Shown here piece after piece: positions 55,215 to 63,549 of a DNA stretch of 64,000 nt. Numbering within the stretch: position 1 is the stretch's first letter; each line of letters begins with the position of its first letter. The translations under genes were made by a program, and so were the position numbers. Below the pieces are notes generated by a model. It was not told the DNA's origin, searched no databases, and saw only the letters and a list, made by a program, of their open reading frames with translations. Origin of the DNA: CAYQNU01 sp964419055 (GTDB lineage Bacteria > Bacteroidota > Bacteroidia > Flavobacteriales_D > Parvicellaceae); the NCBI GenBank assembly GCA_964419055.1, contig CAYQNU010000013.1:54776-118775 (forward strand), written 5' to 3'.

Positions 55215-55658
55215 TCAACTATTCTCGTGAGATTTAAGGTTGTGTGTAATCTTATCGGCTATTCTTTGCACTAAATCAATTTCAGTTGCATCCAGACCTT
55301 TCAACGCAATGGTTCGATTGACGGTAATAACTTCTTGCATTTTAGCCAACGTTTCTAAACCCAAAGGCGTTACTTTTAGAATCACTCTTCTTCTATTAGA
55401 GCGCATAACCTTTCTTGTCAAATAATTTGCTTTGACTAACAATGTTATGATGCGTGTAACCGAAGCTGTGTCTTTGAATACACGCTCGGCTATTTCCATT
55501 TGGGTAATTTCTGGATTCTGAACTATACACGTCATTACAATCCATTGATCTACAGTCATATCAAAGCCATGTTTTTTCAACTGATGTTGAGCAAACTGCC
55601 GATAGGTTCGTATCGACTGATCTAAACTGTAAAATATGAGATTCGATAAATTCTCCAT
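55215..55658 (-). CDS. MarR-family transcriptional regulator
   Basis: 147 residues from the ATG at 55658; a TTG at 55676 is in frame but not favoured. A winged helix-turn-helix: VDQWIVMTCIVQNPEITQM, EIAERVFKDTASVTRIITLLVK, and wing RKVMRSNRRRVILKVTPLG. Dimeric DNA-binding repressor or activator, usually of the divergent neighbour; here that is the outer-membrane barrel gene at 55863. Ligand unknown. Confidence 0.93.
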   Translation of the reverse strand: MENLSNLIFYSLDQSIRTYRQFAQHQLKKHGFDMTVDQWIVMTCIVQNPEITQMEIAERVFKDTASVTRIITLLVKANYLTRKVMRSNRRRVILKVTPLGLETLAKMQEVITVNRTIALKGLDATEIDLVQRIADKITHNLKSHENS

Positions 55659-55708
55659 AGGGCAAATATACAACAATTTTTTATCCGCGCATGCATCTTC
55701 ATATAATT

Positions 55709-55735
55709 TTGATATATCTATTGTTGATATGTCAA
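55709..55735. promoter_or_regulatory. Candidate MarR operator pair
   Basis: TTGATATATC (55709-55718) and TTGATATGTCAA (55724-55735), offset 15 bp. The second is a 10-of-12 imperfect palindrome. MarR sites are often of the TTGA...TCAA type and lie between divergent genes, as here. Confidence 0.4.
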
Positions 55736-55831
55736 TTGTTATTCAAAACCTTTTAAATATTCGTTTAACGTATTTTTATATCTAATTTAACCGTTCGTAA
55801 TTATTGCAAAAAATCGGAGTTTTAATACCTC

Positions 55832-55839
55832 TAATTTTG
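55832..55839 (+). promoter_or_regulatory. -7 promoter element for the barrel gene at 55863
   Basis: TAATTTTG matches TAnnTTTG and ends 23 nt before the ATG. Confidence 0.5.
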
Positions 55840-55862
55840 TTGCATAATTAAAACTCAACAGT

Positions 55863-58304
55863 ATGATGCGGTACCTATTCATCCTCGTTTTACCTATTCT
55901 TTTCCCATTTCGGTTTTGGTCGCAGGAAACTTCCGATTCACTGCCATCATTAACGGGGAAAGTACAACTTGCCGAAGAAAACACACCCCTTTCAGACGAA
56001 TTAGTCTACCTTTATTATGCTCACGATTCTTCCTTGGCGAAAACTACTTTTACAAATGAGTTAGGAGCTTTTACATTTCATTCATTAAAAAAGACTACTT
56101 ACTTTGTTTGCATCAAATCGCTGCAATATGGCAAATCATGCACAGAGACAATTGCGCTCCATATAACAACTACCTTATCTCCGATTGTTGTTTCCAAAAA
56201 TAAGTCCGAGCTAAACGAATTTATCTTGACCGTTGACAAACCTTTTGTGGAGCGTTCACCCGGAAAAATGATTGTAAATGTAGATCAAACCATCAATGCC
56301 ACAGGTTCTTCGGCATTTGAAGTAATCGAAAAATCTCCAGGTGTATCAGTGAGCATAACGGACCAAATTTCGGTTAATGGCAAACAAGGCATCATTGTTC
56401 AAATAAACGGCAAACCCATTCAAATGTCGGGGAGTGATTTGGCCAATTACCTGAGAGGATTGCCCTCATCTGGCATTGAAAAAATTGAATTTATTACCAA
56501 CCCGTCTTCCAAATACGATGCGAACGGAGGCATCATTATCGATATTAGGCTCAAAAAAGATGCTCGTTTTGGCACCAATGGCACGTTAACCAACAGTTAT
56601 GGTCAAGGAGTTTATCCAAAATTTAATACCGCACTCAACTTAAATCATCGTCAGGGTAAATGGAATTTGTTTTTTAACTACTCCTACAACTACCGCAAAA
56701 ACTTTAACCGTTTGCTGCTTGAACGCGAGTTTTATCAGAACGATACATTGCAATTGGCGTATCATCAAAATAATTATTTGATTTTTCCCATCAATACCAA
56801 CAGCTTCAGAACCGGTTTTGATTATGAAATAGATAGTTTGAGTTCGCTGAGTTTGGTAGTAAGTGGTGTGAGTACTCTTCTCAACCCAAACGGCATCAAT
56901 TATTCAGATGTGTTGAATGGCGCACGACAAAAAGTATCGATTTTTGAAACCTTCAACGATACCCACGACAATTGGAAATCGGGTGGAGTGAACCTCAATT
57001 ACCTAAAAAATACGGATACTTTAGGCTCTACTTTTTCTATGGATGCCGACTATGCCTTATATGACAACAGTACCGAACAGTTGTTCACGACCAACTACTA
57101 CGACCTATTGGGTCAAACCCTTCAAAATCCGTATATCCTCTTTGGTGATTTGAAAGGTAATTTATCGCTTTACTCCCTCAAAGCCGATCGAAACAGGGTT
57201 TTTAATGCCACCAAAAGTTTGGAATACGGTATCAAATCAAGTTTTGTAAAAGCAGATAATTCGGTCTTGTTTTTTGACCGAAGCCAACCTATAGAAGTGT
57301 ATGACAGCTCCAAAAGCAATCATTTTATTTATACCGAAAACATTAATGCTGCCTACGGCTCATTTAGTTATGCTAAAGATAAGTGGAGCTATCAAGCAGG
57401 TTTACGAATAGAGAATACCAACATCACTGGCAATCAGCTTACCTACAACCAACAATTTGATACTTCGTATGTACAGCTGTTCCCTACCTTAAGCCTTCAA
57501 TATAAGTTGAATGAAAAACACACTTTTGATGTAAACCTCAATAGAAGAATTGACCGCCCAAGTTACCGACAACTGAATCCTTTTAAGTTTTATTTAGACC
57601 CAACTACCTACGAAGCTGGGAATCCATACTTGCGTCCACAAACGTCTATCACTGCCGAAGTAGGGCACACCTATAATGGCAAGTTGTACACCTTAGTGGG
57701 TATAGCTCGCACCTTTGACAACATTACCGAAATTATTGGGCCATCGCCCTTGTCGGTCAATACTACCGTACAAACCAACGTCAATTTAGATCACGTTGAT
57801 TTAGTATATGCCAATCTTTCCTTGCCATTAGAGGTGACCAAATGGTGGAATTTGAGGGTTGATTTGAGCAGTTATTTAGCCCTATATTCGGGTACAGCAG
57901 CCAATACCGAAATCAGTCAAATGGGGTCCTATAATGCTAATGTGCAAATGACCAATCAATTTACTATTGCCAAAAAACACACGTTGGAACTTACCGGTAA
58001 TTACCGCACCCGCGAAGTATATGCTTTTGATATCATCAACCAAATAGGCTTTGTAAGTTTGGGTTATCAAACTAAAATACTCAAATCAAAAGGTACGCTA
58101 CGCTTGAATGCTACGGACTTGTTTTTTAGCAATAAAATTGAAGCAGATGTAGCCTTTACAGATTATGCAGAACACTTTATTGTAACCCGCGAAACACGGG
58201 TGTGTACGCTGGCATTTACCTATAAATTTGGTAGCGCCCAACCGGGGCAGAGAAGACGTGGAGGTGGGGCAGAAGATATTAAACAACGTGTGGGCAACAT
58301 GTGA
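55863..58304 (+). CDS. Outer-membrane beta-barrel family protein (TonB receptor-like)
   Basis: 813 residues. Signal peptide about 1-22 (FILVLPILFPFRFWSQ), carboxypeptidase regulatory-like domain (SLTGKVQLAEENTPLSDELV), plug-like region (VNATGSSAFEVIEKSPGVSV is mirrored here by NATGSSAFEVIEKSPGVSV), and a barrel with GLRIENTNITGNQLTYN, NRRIDRPSYRQLNPFKFY and YEAGNPYLRPQTS, typical of the outer membrane beta-barrel family (OMP_b-brl_3) in Bacteroidota. The C-terminus is Gly/Arg-rich (RRRGGGAED). Substrate unknown. It diverges from the MarR regulator, so repression by it is likely. The DNA appears more GC-rich than its neighbours. Confidence 0.88.
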   Translation: MMRYLFILVLPILFPFRFWSQETSDSLPSLTGKVQLAEENTPLSDELVYLYYAHDSSLAKTTFTNELGAFTFHSLKKTTYFVCIKSLQYGKSCTETIALHITTTLSPIVVSKNKSELNEFILTVDKPFVERSPGKMIVNVDQTINATGSSAFEVIEKSPGVSVSITDQISVNGKQGIIVQINGKPIQMSGSDLANYLRGLPSSGIEKIEFITNPSSKYDANGGIIIDIRLKKDARFGTNGTLTNSYGQGVYPKFNTALNLNHRQGKWNLFFNYSYNYRKNFNRLLLEREFYQNDTLQLAYHQNNYLIFPINTNSFRTGFDYEIDSLSSLSLVVSGVSTLLNPNGINYSDVLNGARQKVSIFETFNDTHDNWKSGGVNLNYLKNTDTLGSTFSMDADYALYDNSTEQLFTTNYYDLLGQTLQNPYILFGDLKGNLSLYSLKADRNRVFNATKSLEYGIKSSFVKADNSVLFFDRSQPIEVYDSSKSNHFIYTENINAAYGSFSYAKDKWSYQAGLRIENTNITGNQLTYNQQFDTSYVQLFPTLSLQYKLNEKHTFDVNLNRRIDRPSYRQLNPFKFYLDPTTYEAGNPYLRPQTSITAEVGHTYNGKLYTLVGIARTFDNITEIIGPSPLSVNTTVQTNVNLDHVDLVYANLSLPLEVTKWWNLRVDLSSYLALYSGTAANTEISQMGSYNANVQMTNQFTIAKKHTLELTGNYRTREVYAFDIINQIGFVSLGYQTKILKSKGTLRLNATDLFFSNKIEADVAFTDYAEHFIVTRETRVCTLAFTYKFGSAQPGQRRRGGGAEDIKQRVGNM

Positions 58305-58417
58305 TGTAGAAGATAACAGTTACCCACCACTTGAGAATTTGGTTTAAGGTTATCCATCAAAAATATTCATTTCAAGGTGTTTTTAAAATGAATTTTGTTT
58401 GACTCTCAAGTGCAAAG

Positions 58418-58453
58418 GGGTAGTGGTTTGGTTATGCCATTACCCTTTTTTTT
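58418..58453 (+). terminator. Rho-independent terminator after the barrel gene
   Basis: GGGTAGTGG (58418-58426) pairs with CCATTACCC (58437-58445), one G-T pair, followed by eight T residues. About 115 bp after the stop. Confidence 0.75.
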
Positions 58454-58476
58454 AACTCATTTTAAATTTATAGATC

Positions 58477-59008
58477 TCTTTTTTTTAACCACATAGGTTT
58501 TAACACATAGTGGAGATATAGAATACAAGTTCAGATAATAAGAAAGTCATTTACCTCAAAGATTAACTTTCTGGACAAGTAAATGTGCGCGAATATTTTT
58601 TGCCACGAATGCACGAATATTTTTGCAATTACTAGAGATTAAACAATTTGAAAAAAAGCATTGCACAAATGAAATTCACCTTCTGAATTTTGAATTCGTG
58701 AAACTTTTAAAATGATTTTTATCTATTTTTTATTCGTGCATTCGTGGCAATTTAATTTACTGTATTTGCAATCGTGTAGTCATATTTGGGGCAAAGATCA
58801 TAATAATATGATGTATAAAATAATAAAAGAAAAAACCACTAATAGAATGGTTTGATTTTCAAAAGTTGTGGATAGCAAAAATTACATTTTTACATAGATC
58901 CCAACTATGTAAAAGCGAAGCTTCTATCTTCAACTTTATAGCGTCATTTCTATGTGTCTATGTGTATACTATGTGGTTAAAAAAGATTTTCGTATCGAGA
59001 AGGACTGG
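58477..59008. repeat. Nested inverted repeats in the 58.3-59.1 kb gap
   Basis: The outer arms, TTTTTTAACCACATAG (ending 58496) and CTATGTGGTTAAAAAA (58969-58984), are inverted copies. Inside them, a perfect 19-bp pair lies at 58600-58618 (TTGCCACGAATGCACGAAT) and 58732-58750. A GTATCGAGAAGGACTGG copy at 58992-59008 borders the right end. No coding frame is convincing across this 824-bp gap; the repeats resemble known Bacteroidota intergenic palindromes. Confidence 0.7.
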
Positions 59009-59106
59009 TAAAGGGCTATAAAGTTATTCGGTTAGTAGGAAACGTAGTTCGTAATACATTCCCTAAAAATTCACAATTCCCTAATCTACCCTCCTGCATA
59101 AAGCCT

Positions 59107-59114
59107 TATCTTTG
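59107..59114 (+). promoter_or_regulatory. -7 promoter element for the alkaline phosphatase gene
   Basis: TATCTTTG matches TAnnTTTG and ends 14 nt before the ATG. Confidence 0.55.
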
Positions 59115-59128
59115 CAAAAAAAAGACAC

Positions 59129-60238
59129 ATGCAATATGCACTAGCTTTGGTTTCAGTGGTTCTGTTTTTTGGCTGCACTTCTTCCAAAAAGACACAACAA
59201 GCACACGAATCTACACCACCCAATATCATCTTTTTGGTGGGTGATGGAATGGGCCTTTCACAAGTATCGAGTGCGTATTATTTTGGTGATGGAGAGCCTA
59301 ATTTCTCGCGATTCAAAAATATTGGTTTGAGCAAAACCTCCTCTGCATCACATAAAATTACCGATTCGGGCGCGGGAGCCAACGCCTTCTCCACGGGAAA
59401 AAAAACTTACAACGGCTCCATAGCGGTGGATATGGACACACTGCCGCTGAGAACCATCACCGAGGAATTATCTGACCGAGGATGGAGCGTGGGAATGATT
59501 TCTACATCGTCCATAACACACGCCACTCCCGCTGCTTTTTATGCACACGTAAAAAGCCGAAAAATGGAAGAAACCATTGCTCTGCACTTAATCCACAGCA
59601 AGGTTGATTTTTTTGCCGGTAGCGGACAAAATCATTTTTACTTTAGAAGCGACTCGCTCAATTGCACACCGCTATTTGCCCAAAAAGGTTGGGTGGTAGA
59701 TACACACTCCATTGCCAAACCGATAACCGATTACAGCCAGCGCTATGGCTACCTGCTGGGATTGGACGGATTGCCCTCGATGCTCAACGGACGCGGTGAT
59801 TTTTTGAGCCAAGCCACCACCAAAGCGATAGATTTTTTGAGCCATAAGAAAAAACCGTTTTTTTTGATGATAGAAGGCTCACAAATAGATTGGGCTGGGC
59901 ACAACAACGAAGGCGATTATTTGGTGCAAGAAGTATTGGATTTTGACAAGGTGATTGGATTAGCACTGGATTATGCTCAAGTACAAGGCAACACGTTAGT
60001 AGTAGTGACAGCCGACCACGAAACAGGAGGATTTACCCTCTCGGGAGAACGTAAAACAGGCCCTTACAAACGCACGTATGACGATTACAACAGTGTGCAA
60101 ACCACTTTCTCTACAGGAGGTCACAGTGGCGCCATGGTGCCCGTTTTTGCAGACGGCCCCCACAGTGAGTTGTTTAGAGGCGTATATGAAAATACGGCTA
60201 TTTATGACTTTTTTAGAAAGGCGTGTGGGTTGGATTAA
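59129..60238 (+). CDS. Alkaline phosphatase, lipoprotein form
   Basis: 369 residues. Lipoprotein signal MQYALALVSVVLFFGCTS with lipid Cys at 16. Alkaline-phosphatase motifs: IIFLVGDGMGLSQVSS (metal Asp), the nucleophile Ser in TDSGAGANAFSTGKKT, SITHATPAAFYAHVKSR, MIEGSQIDWAGHNNE, VVTADHETGGF and STGGHSGAMVPVFADGP with the zinc His and Asp residues. It removes phosphate from esters in the periplasm or at the outer surface. It is a single gene. The coding DNA is noticeably richer in G+C than neighbouring genes. Confidence 0.93.
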   Translation: MQYALALVSVVLFFGCTSSKKTQQAHESTPPNIIFLVGDGMGLSQVSSAYYFGDGEPNFSRFKNIGLSKTSSASHKITDSGAGANAFSTGKKTYNGSIAVDMDTLPLRTITEELSDRGWSVGMISTSSITHATPAAFYAHVKSRKMEETIALHLIHSKVDFFAGSGQNHFYFRSDSLNCTPLFAQKGWVVDTHSIAKPITDYSQRYGYLLGLDGLPSMLNGRGDFLSQATTKAIDFLSHKKKPFFLMIEGSQIDWAGHNNEGDYLVQEVLDFDKVIGLALDYAQVQGNTLVVVTADHETGGFTLSGERKTGPYKRTYDDYNSVQTTFSTGGHSGAMVPVFADGPHSELFRGVYENTAIYDFFRKACGLD

Positions 60239-60306
60239 TGGGGTTTTTATTAACTTCCAACTATTATTTATGAAAAATATAGAAAATTGACTAGTTTATA
60301 ATTTTT

Positions 60307-60439
60307 CTTTTGGCTTGAACCAAAAGAAACAAAAGTTCAAGACTGTAAATAGTTCAATCAAAAATCAAAGTACATTACAGTCATTCCACCAAACTCGCAA
60401 ACGCTGTTACCAATAATTTCTATGGAAATTATTGACAGC
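60307..60439. repeat. Palindromic repeat block between 60239 and 60572
   Basis: CTTTTGG (60307-60313) and CCAAAAG (60320-60326) form a short stem with AAACAAAAGTTCAAGAC following. CAATAATTTC (60411-60420) pairs with GAAATTATTG (60425-60434), with an outer GCTGT/ACAGC. The wording matches a common flavobacterial intergenic repeat (TTTTGGCTTGA...CCAAAAG ... AAGTTCAAGAC). No gene was seen in this 334-bp gap. Confidence 0.6.
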
Positions 60440-60572
60440 TGAGCTCAAACAAGGTCTCATTACCTTTCATTTCACTTGATTTTTTAGATTAAACTATTTA
60501 AGGTCAGGAGAGCCTACTAAATGAAATTTCGAACTTATTCTAAGCTATATTTACCCTAAATCTTCAATGAAT

Positions 60573-61448
60573 TTATCTTTTATACATTCCTTTTGCTGTA
60601 ATCATCTTTAAATAGGCAGCTTTGAAAAACCAAAGAGCCAAAATCCCACCAATAATAAATAAATAGATTATAAAACTTTTATTTATATCGGGTAGAATCG
60701 TATTGCTATAAGGCATATAGTTAATTTGAAGCATTTCAACAGGAAGGTGGTCGAATTCCCATTCAGCGAGTATTCGTAAATTCCCGTTTTTGGGTTGACC
60801 CAAATTCGAAGTTAATTCTTTAGCACAATCAGAAGCATCTACTTTAATGTTAAACGTTCCAAAAGACTTCCAATACTTAGCGGGTGAAAGGGCATATCTA
60901 AAACTAAATTCATGACCACTCTGTAATTCGTGTGTCCATTTAGTTGCTTTGTAATTCACTTCAATTACATGCCTACCTTTGGTAATATCTGTTTCAAAAT
61001 AAATCATGTCATTTAAATCGAAAATCCTTCCTACGGTAGATGTTAAATCTACTGTAATGTGACTATAATCATCATAAGAAGGCGCTTCAAAAAAATAAGA
61101 AAAATCTTTGAATTTTGTATTTTCAGGAACTTCAAATTCGTCTGGAATATCTTGAATGCTTACTTCTTTACCATCGATTGTTATGGTAAAGGAATCCAAA
61201 TAATCAGATGCAATAAACAAAAATGGAATCTGAAAACCATCTACAGAAGAATGGATATAGTAGGTAACATTAAAGCTAGCAAATTCAAAATCTTTATCTA
61301 TTTTGATAAACAAGTTTTCATGAATTACATCAACGTATTTACTTACAAAGGGTCTACCACCAAACGTACCTTCCATTACCGGATTTGCCATATTAGCATA
61401 AACCCGCATTTGAAGTAAAATTATAAATAGAATAAAAAATCTTTTCAT
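60573..61448 (-). CDS. Exported protein with C-terminal membrane anchor, unknown function
   Basis: 291 residues. Signal peptide MKRFFILFIILLQMRVYANM, then a beta-rich exported domain (SFNVTYYIHSSVDGFQIPFL; ITIDGKEVSIQDIP; MIYFETDITKGRHVIEVNY) and a single C-terminal helix (SFIIYLFIIGGILALWFF) ending in a short basic cytoplasmic tail (KAAYLKMITAKGMYKR). A single membrane pass with an outside domain. No motif was recognised. Confidence 0.7.
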   Translation of the reverse strand: MKRFFILFIILLQMRVYANMANPVMEGTFGGRPFVSKYVDVIHENLFIKIDKDFEFASFNVTYYIHSSVDGFQIPFLFIASDYLDSFTITIDGKEVSIQDIPDEFEVPENTKFKDFSYFFEAPSYDDYSHITVDLTSTVGRIFDLNDMIYFETDITKGRHVIEVNYKATKWTHELQSGHEFSFRYALSPAKYWKSFGTFNIKVDASDCAKELTSNLGQPKNGNLRILAEWEFDHLPVEMLQINYMPYSNTILPDINKSFIIYLFIIGGILALWFFKAAYLKMITAKGMYKR

Positions 61449-61570
61449 AAGATCTGTTGTAGTAAAAGGAATTTAAAGATATGGAGCGGTATTGGTTTTT
61501 AGCTTAATTCAAAGCTACATATTTTCTTTCAAAGCTCCAAGTCAATTGTTTTGGGAGCGAAAGGTAATAT

Positions 61571-61633
61571 TTTGAAAAACAGGCACAATTAAAAAACCTT
61601 AGGTAAGAATAAACCCTCAAAATGAGTAAATTA
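61571..61633. repeat. Diverged intergenic repeat, copy A
   Basis: This roughly 63-bp block shares TTGAAAAACAG, TTAAAAA, AGAAT and ACCCT-AAAATG-GTA with a block at 62858-62920, in the same orientation and order. Copy A lies upstream of the 60573-61448 gene. Could be remnants of one element or a shared regulatory site. Confidence 0.45.
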
Positions 61634-61670
61634 ATAAATAATATTACTTCGAATTAAAAAAACTATTTTA

Positions 61671-62534
61671 CTATTGTTCCGTTTGAATTATTTTATAAGA
61701 TTTAATTTCTGATTTAAGAACAAAAAACATTTCATTATTTGGATTTTTCAAAAGTAGACGTGAACTGTTTTCATAAATCACTTGAGCTTTTTCATTTTTA
61801 GGAATACTATCATTTATTTCAGTAGGTTTTAAAAATTCAATGGTATAGGGCTGCCCTCCACCAAATTTGGAAGGAATGTTTTCATAGAAAATGTATCCGA
61901 AAATGTAACATGTTGCTAAAAGAACTGCAATATCTGTAATAATTCTACCACGATAGTTTCCATCTCCAAAATCACCTAAAGCCAATGACATTAAATGACC
62001 AATAATAAACAAGAAAACAAACAAATATAATATTTGGTTATCTTTAATGATAAGTGTAATAATTGCAGGTAGTATTAGAATTATTGGCGCAACAATTAAA
62101 AATATTAAACCAAAATTATTTTTTGGGGTTTTACCCATTGTCCAAACTCTAAAAAATGCATGTATGATAAATGAAACAAAAAAGATAATCGTTAAAACAT
62201 TGCGTTCCTCAAAAAAACCTTTTATATCCGTAAATAAAGGAGTAAATAAAATTGTTAAAAAGCATATATTATATATTACTATTAATTTGGATGGCCATGA
62301 TTTTTTTAAGTCGTCCGTCATCGTTTCTTTAGAATATGAATAGTATACAGCAAGGAATAAACATGATAGAATCAATGTTATTAATATACCAGCTTTAATA
62401 TAGGTTGCATTGAGGATTTCAAAATCTGAAAAACCATATTTACTCCAATGAGCGCTAATAACAGTAAATCCCATAATATAAATCACAGGTATTACTTTAG
62501 AAATATTGGTTATTATACTATTGAATTTATCCAT
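61671..62534 (-). CDS. Polytopic membrane protein of unknown function
   Basis: 287 residues with about seven hydrophobic segments (VIPVIYIMGFTVISAHW; AGILITLILSCLFLAVYYSY; LIVIYNICFLTILFTPLF; VLTIIFFVSFIIHAFFRVW; FGLIFLIVAPIILILPAI; LYLFVFLFIIGHLMSLAL; IAVLLATCYIFGYIFYE) followed by a soluble C-terminal part of about 60 residues (KNEKAQVIYENSSRLLLKNP). No transporter signature was recognised. Confidence 0.7.
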   Translation of the reverse strand: MDKFNSIITNISKVIPVIYIMGFTVISAHWSKYGFSDFEILNATYIKAGILITLILSCLFLAVYYSYSKETMTDDLKKSWPSKLIVIYNICFLTILFTPLFTDIKGFFEERNVLTIIFFVSFIIHAFFRVWTMGKTPKNNFGLIFLIVAPIILILPAIITLIIKDNQILYLFVFLFIIGHLMSLALGDFGDGNYRGRIITDIAVLLATCYIFGYIFYENIPSKFGGGQPYTIEFLKPTEINDSIPKNEKAQVIYENSSRLLLKNPNNEMFFVLKSEIKSYKIIQTEQ

Positions 62535-62949
62535 TTTATTTTCAAGTTTTATGAGATTTTGAAATAAGCATACCTGATAAAATTAGAAAACTATAATTAC
62601 AAACGTTCTTTTTTTGATTTCGGTTTTAAAATCGAAGACATTTTGTCTTTAATTTCTGGTAAGACTACCATTGCTTTTTAAAATTAGAAAGAATTAGTCA
62701 ACCTTACTATATACTTTTATATTTCAAATCATTTGAAACTGTTATTACCTAAAATATCTTATTATGTTCAAAAGTCATTCGCTTATATCCCTCCCAAATC
62801 TACAAACTCCATTTCAATCCACCAAATAAATTTTATTTCGGTTCAAAAATGTAATGTGTTGAAAAACAGATGTGGTTAAAAACGCATGGGTGAGAATGTA
62901 CCCTAAAATGGGTACAATTTACCCTGTAAAAATAGGGTGGGTTTTAGGC
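62535..62949. other. Intergenic region with a second diverged repeat and ACCC/GGGT palindromes
   Basis: A 415-bp gap. From 62858 to about 62920 it carries copy B of the block described at 61571. It overlaps palindromes ACCC-TAAAAT-GGGT and GGGTA-CAATT-TACCC (about 62899-62924). No convincing gene. Confidence 0.5.
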
Positions 62950-63420
62950 TTAATGATGCAAAATCATCTTTCTTATCAAAGAAATTTGTCCTAAGTGATA
63001 ATAGCTGTGTTCTATCACTCCTTCAATGTTTCTGAGAAAAGTACCGTATTTTTCATCAATAAAGGGTTGGTCAAAAATTGCGTCTTCTAGTTGTTCTACT
63101 TTGAGAGCAAACTTTTCAGCGTTATTTAAAAAGTCGGTCAACAGTATGTTCCAATCAACCTCAGAATGAATGGGAGGAAGGTCAAAACTATATTTGTCGC
63201 TCATTTCAAGCTTTCCATTTTCAAAAGCAGCCAACAGTCCTTTTAAGTAATAGTTGATATGAAAGGTTAATGCCGCAATAGTGTTTAAATCGTCCACTTT
63301 TTGGGTAGCTTGTTGCCAAGTTACATGTTGAAGTTGCTCTTTATAATTGGTGTTGGCAATCCAATGTCCGTTGAGTAATACTTCTCTGAGGCGGCTGGCT
63401 AGGGTTATATTTCGTGTCAT
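62950..63420 (-). CDS. DinB-family protein
   Basis: 156 residues, a four-helix DinB-like protein: LREVLLNGHWIANTNYKEQL, TFHINYYLKGLLAAF (His about 53), and the C-terminal VIEHSYYHLGQISLIRKMI with His residues matching the DinB metal site. Members range from bacillithiol S-transferases to uncharacterised metalloproteins. No partner gene gives a clue. Confidence 0.85.
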   Translation of the reverse strand: MTRNITLASRLREVLLNGHWIANTNYKEQLQHVTWQQATQKVDDLNTIAALTFHINYYLKGLLAAFENGKLEMSDKYSFDLPPIHSEVDWNILLTDFLNNAEKFALKVEQLEDAIFDQPFIDEKYGTFLRNIEGVIEHSYYHLGQISLIRKMILHH

Positions 63421-63549
63421 TCAATTAAAAATAATGTGTTCAGGGTATTTTGGTTTATGAGCTCAAAATAGCGTTCTTATTTACCTTCAAATGTATAAAA
63501 ATCCTCAATCCCTTCACATTATATATTTTTATTTATGAATTTCTCTTCT

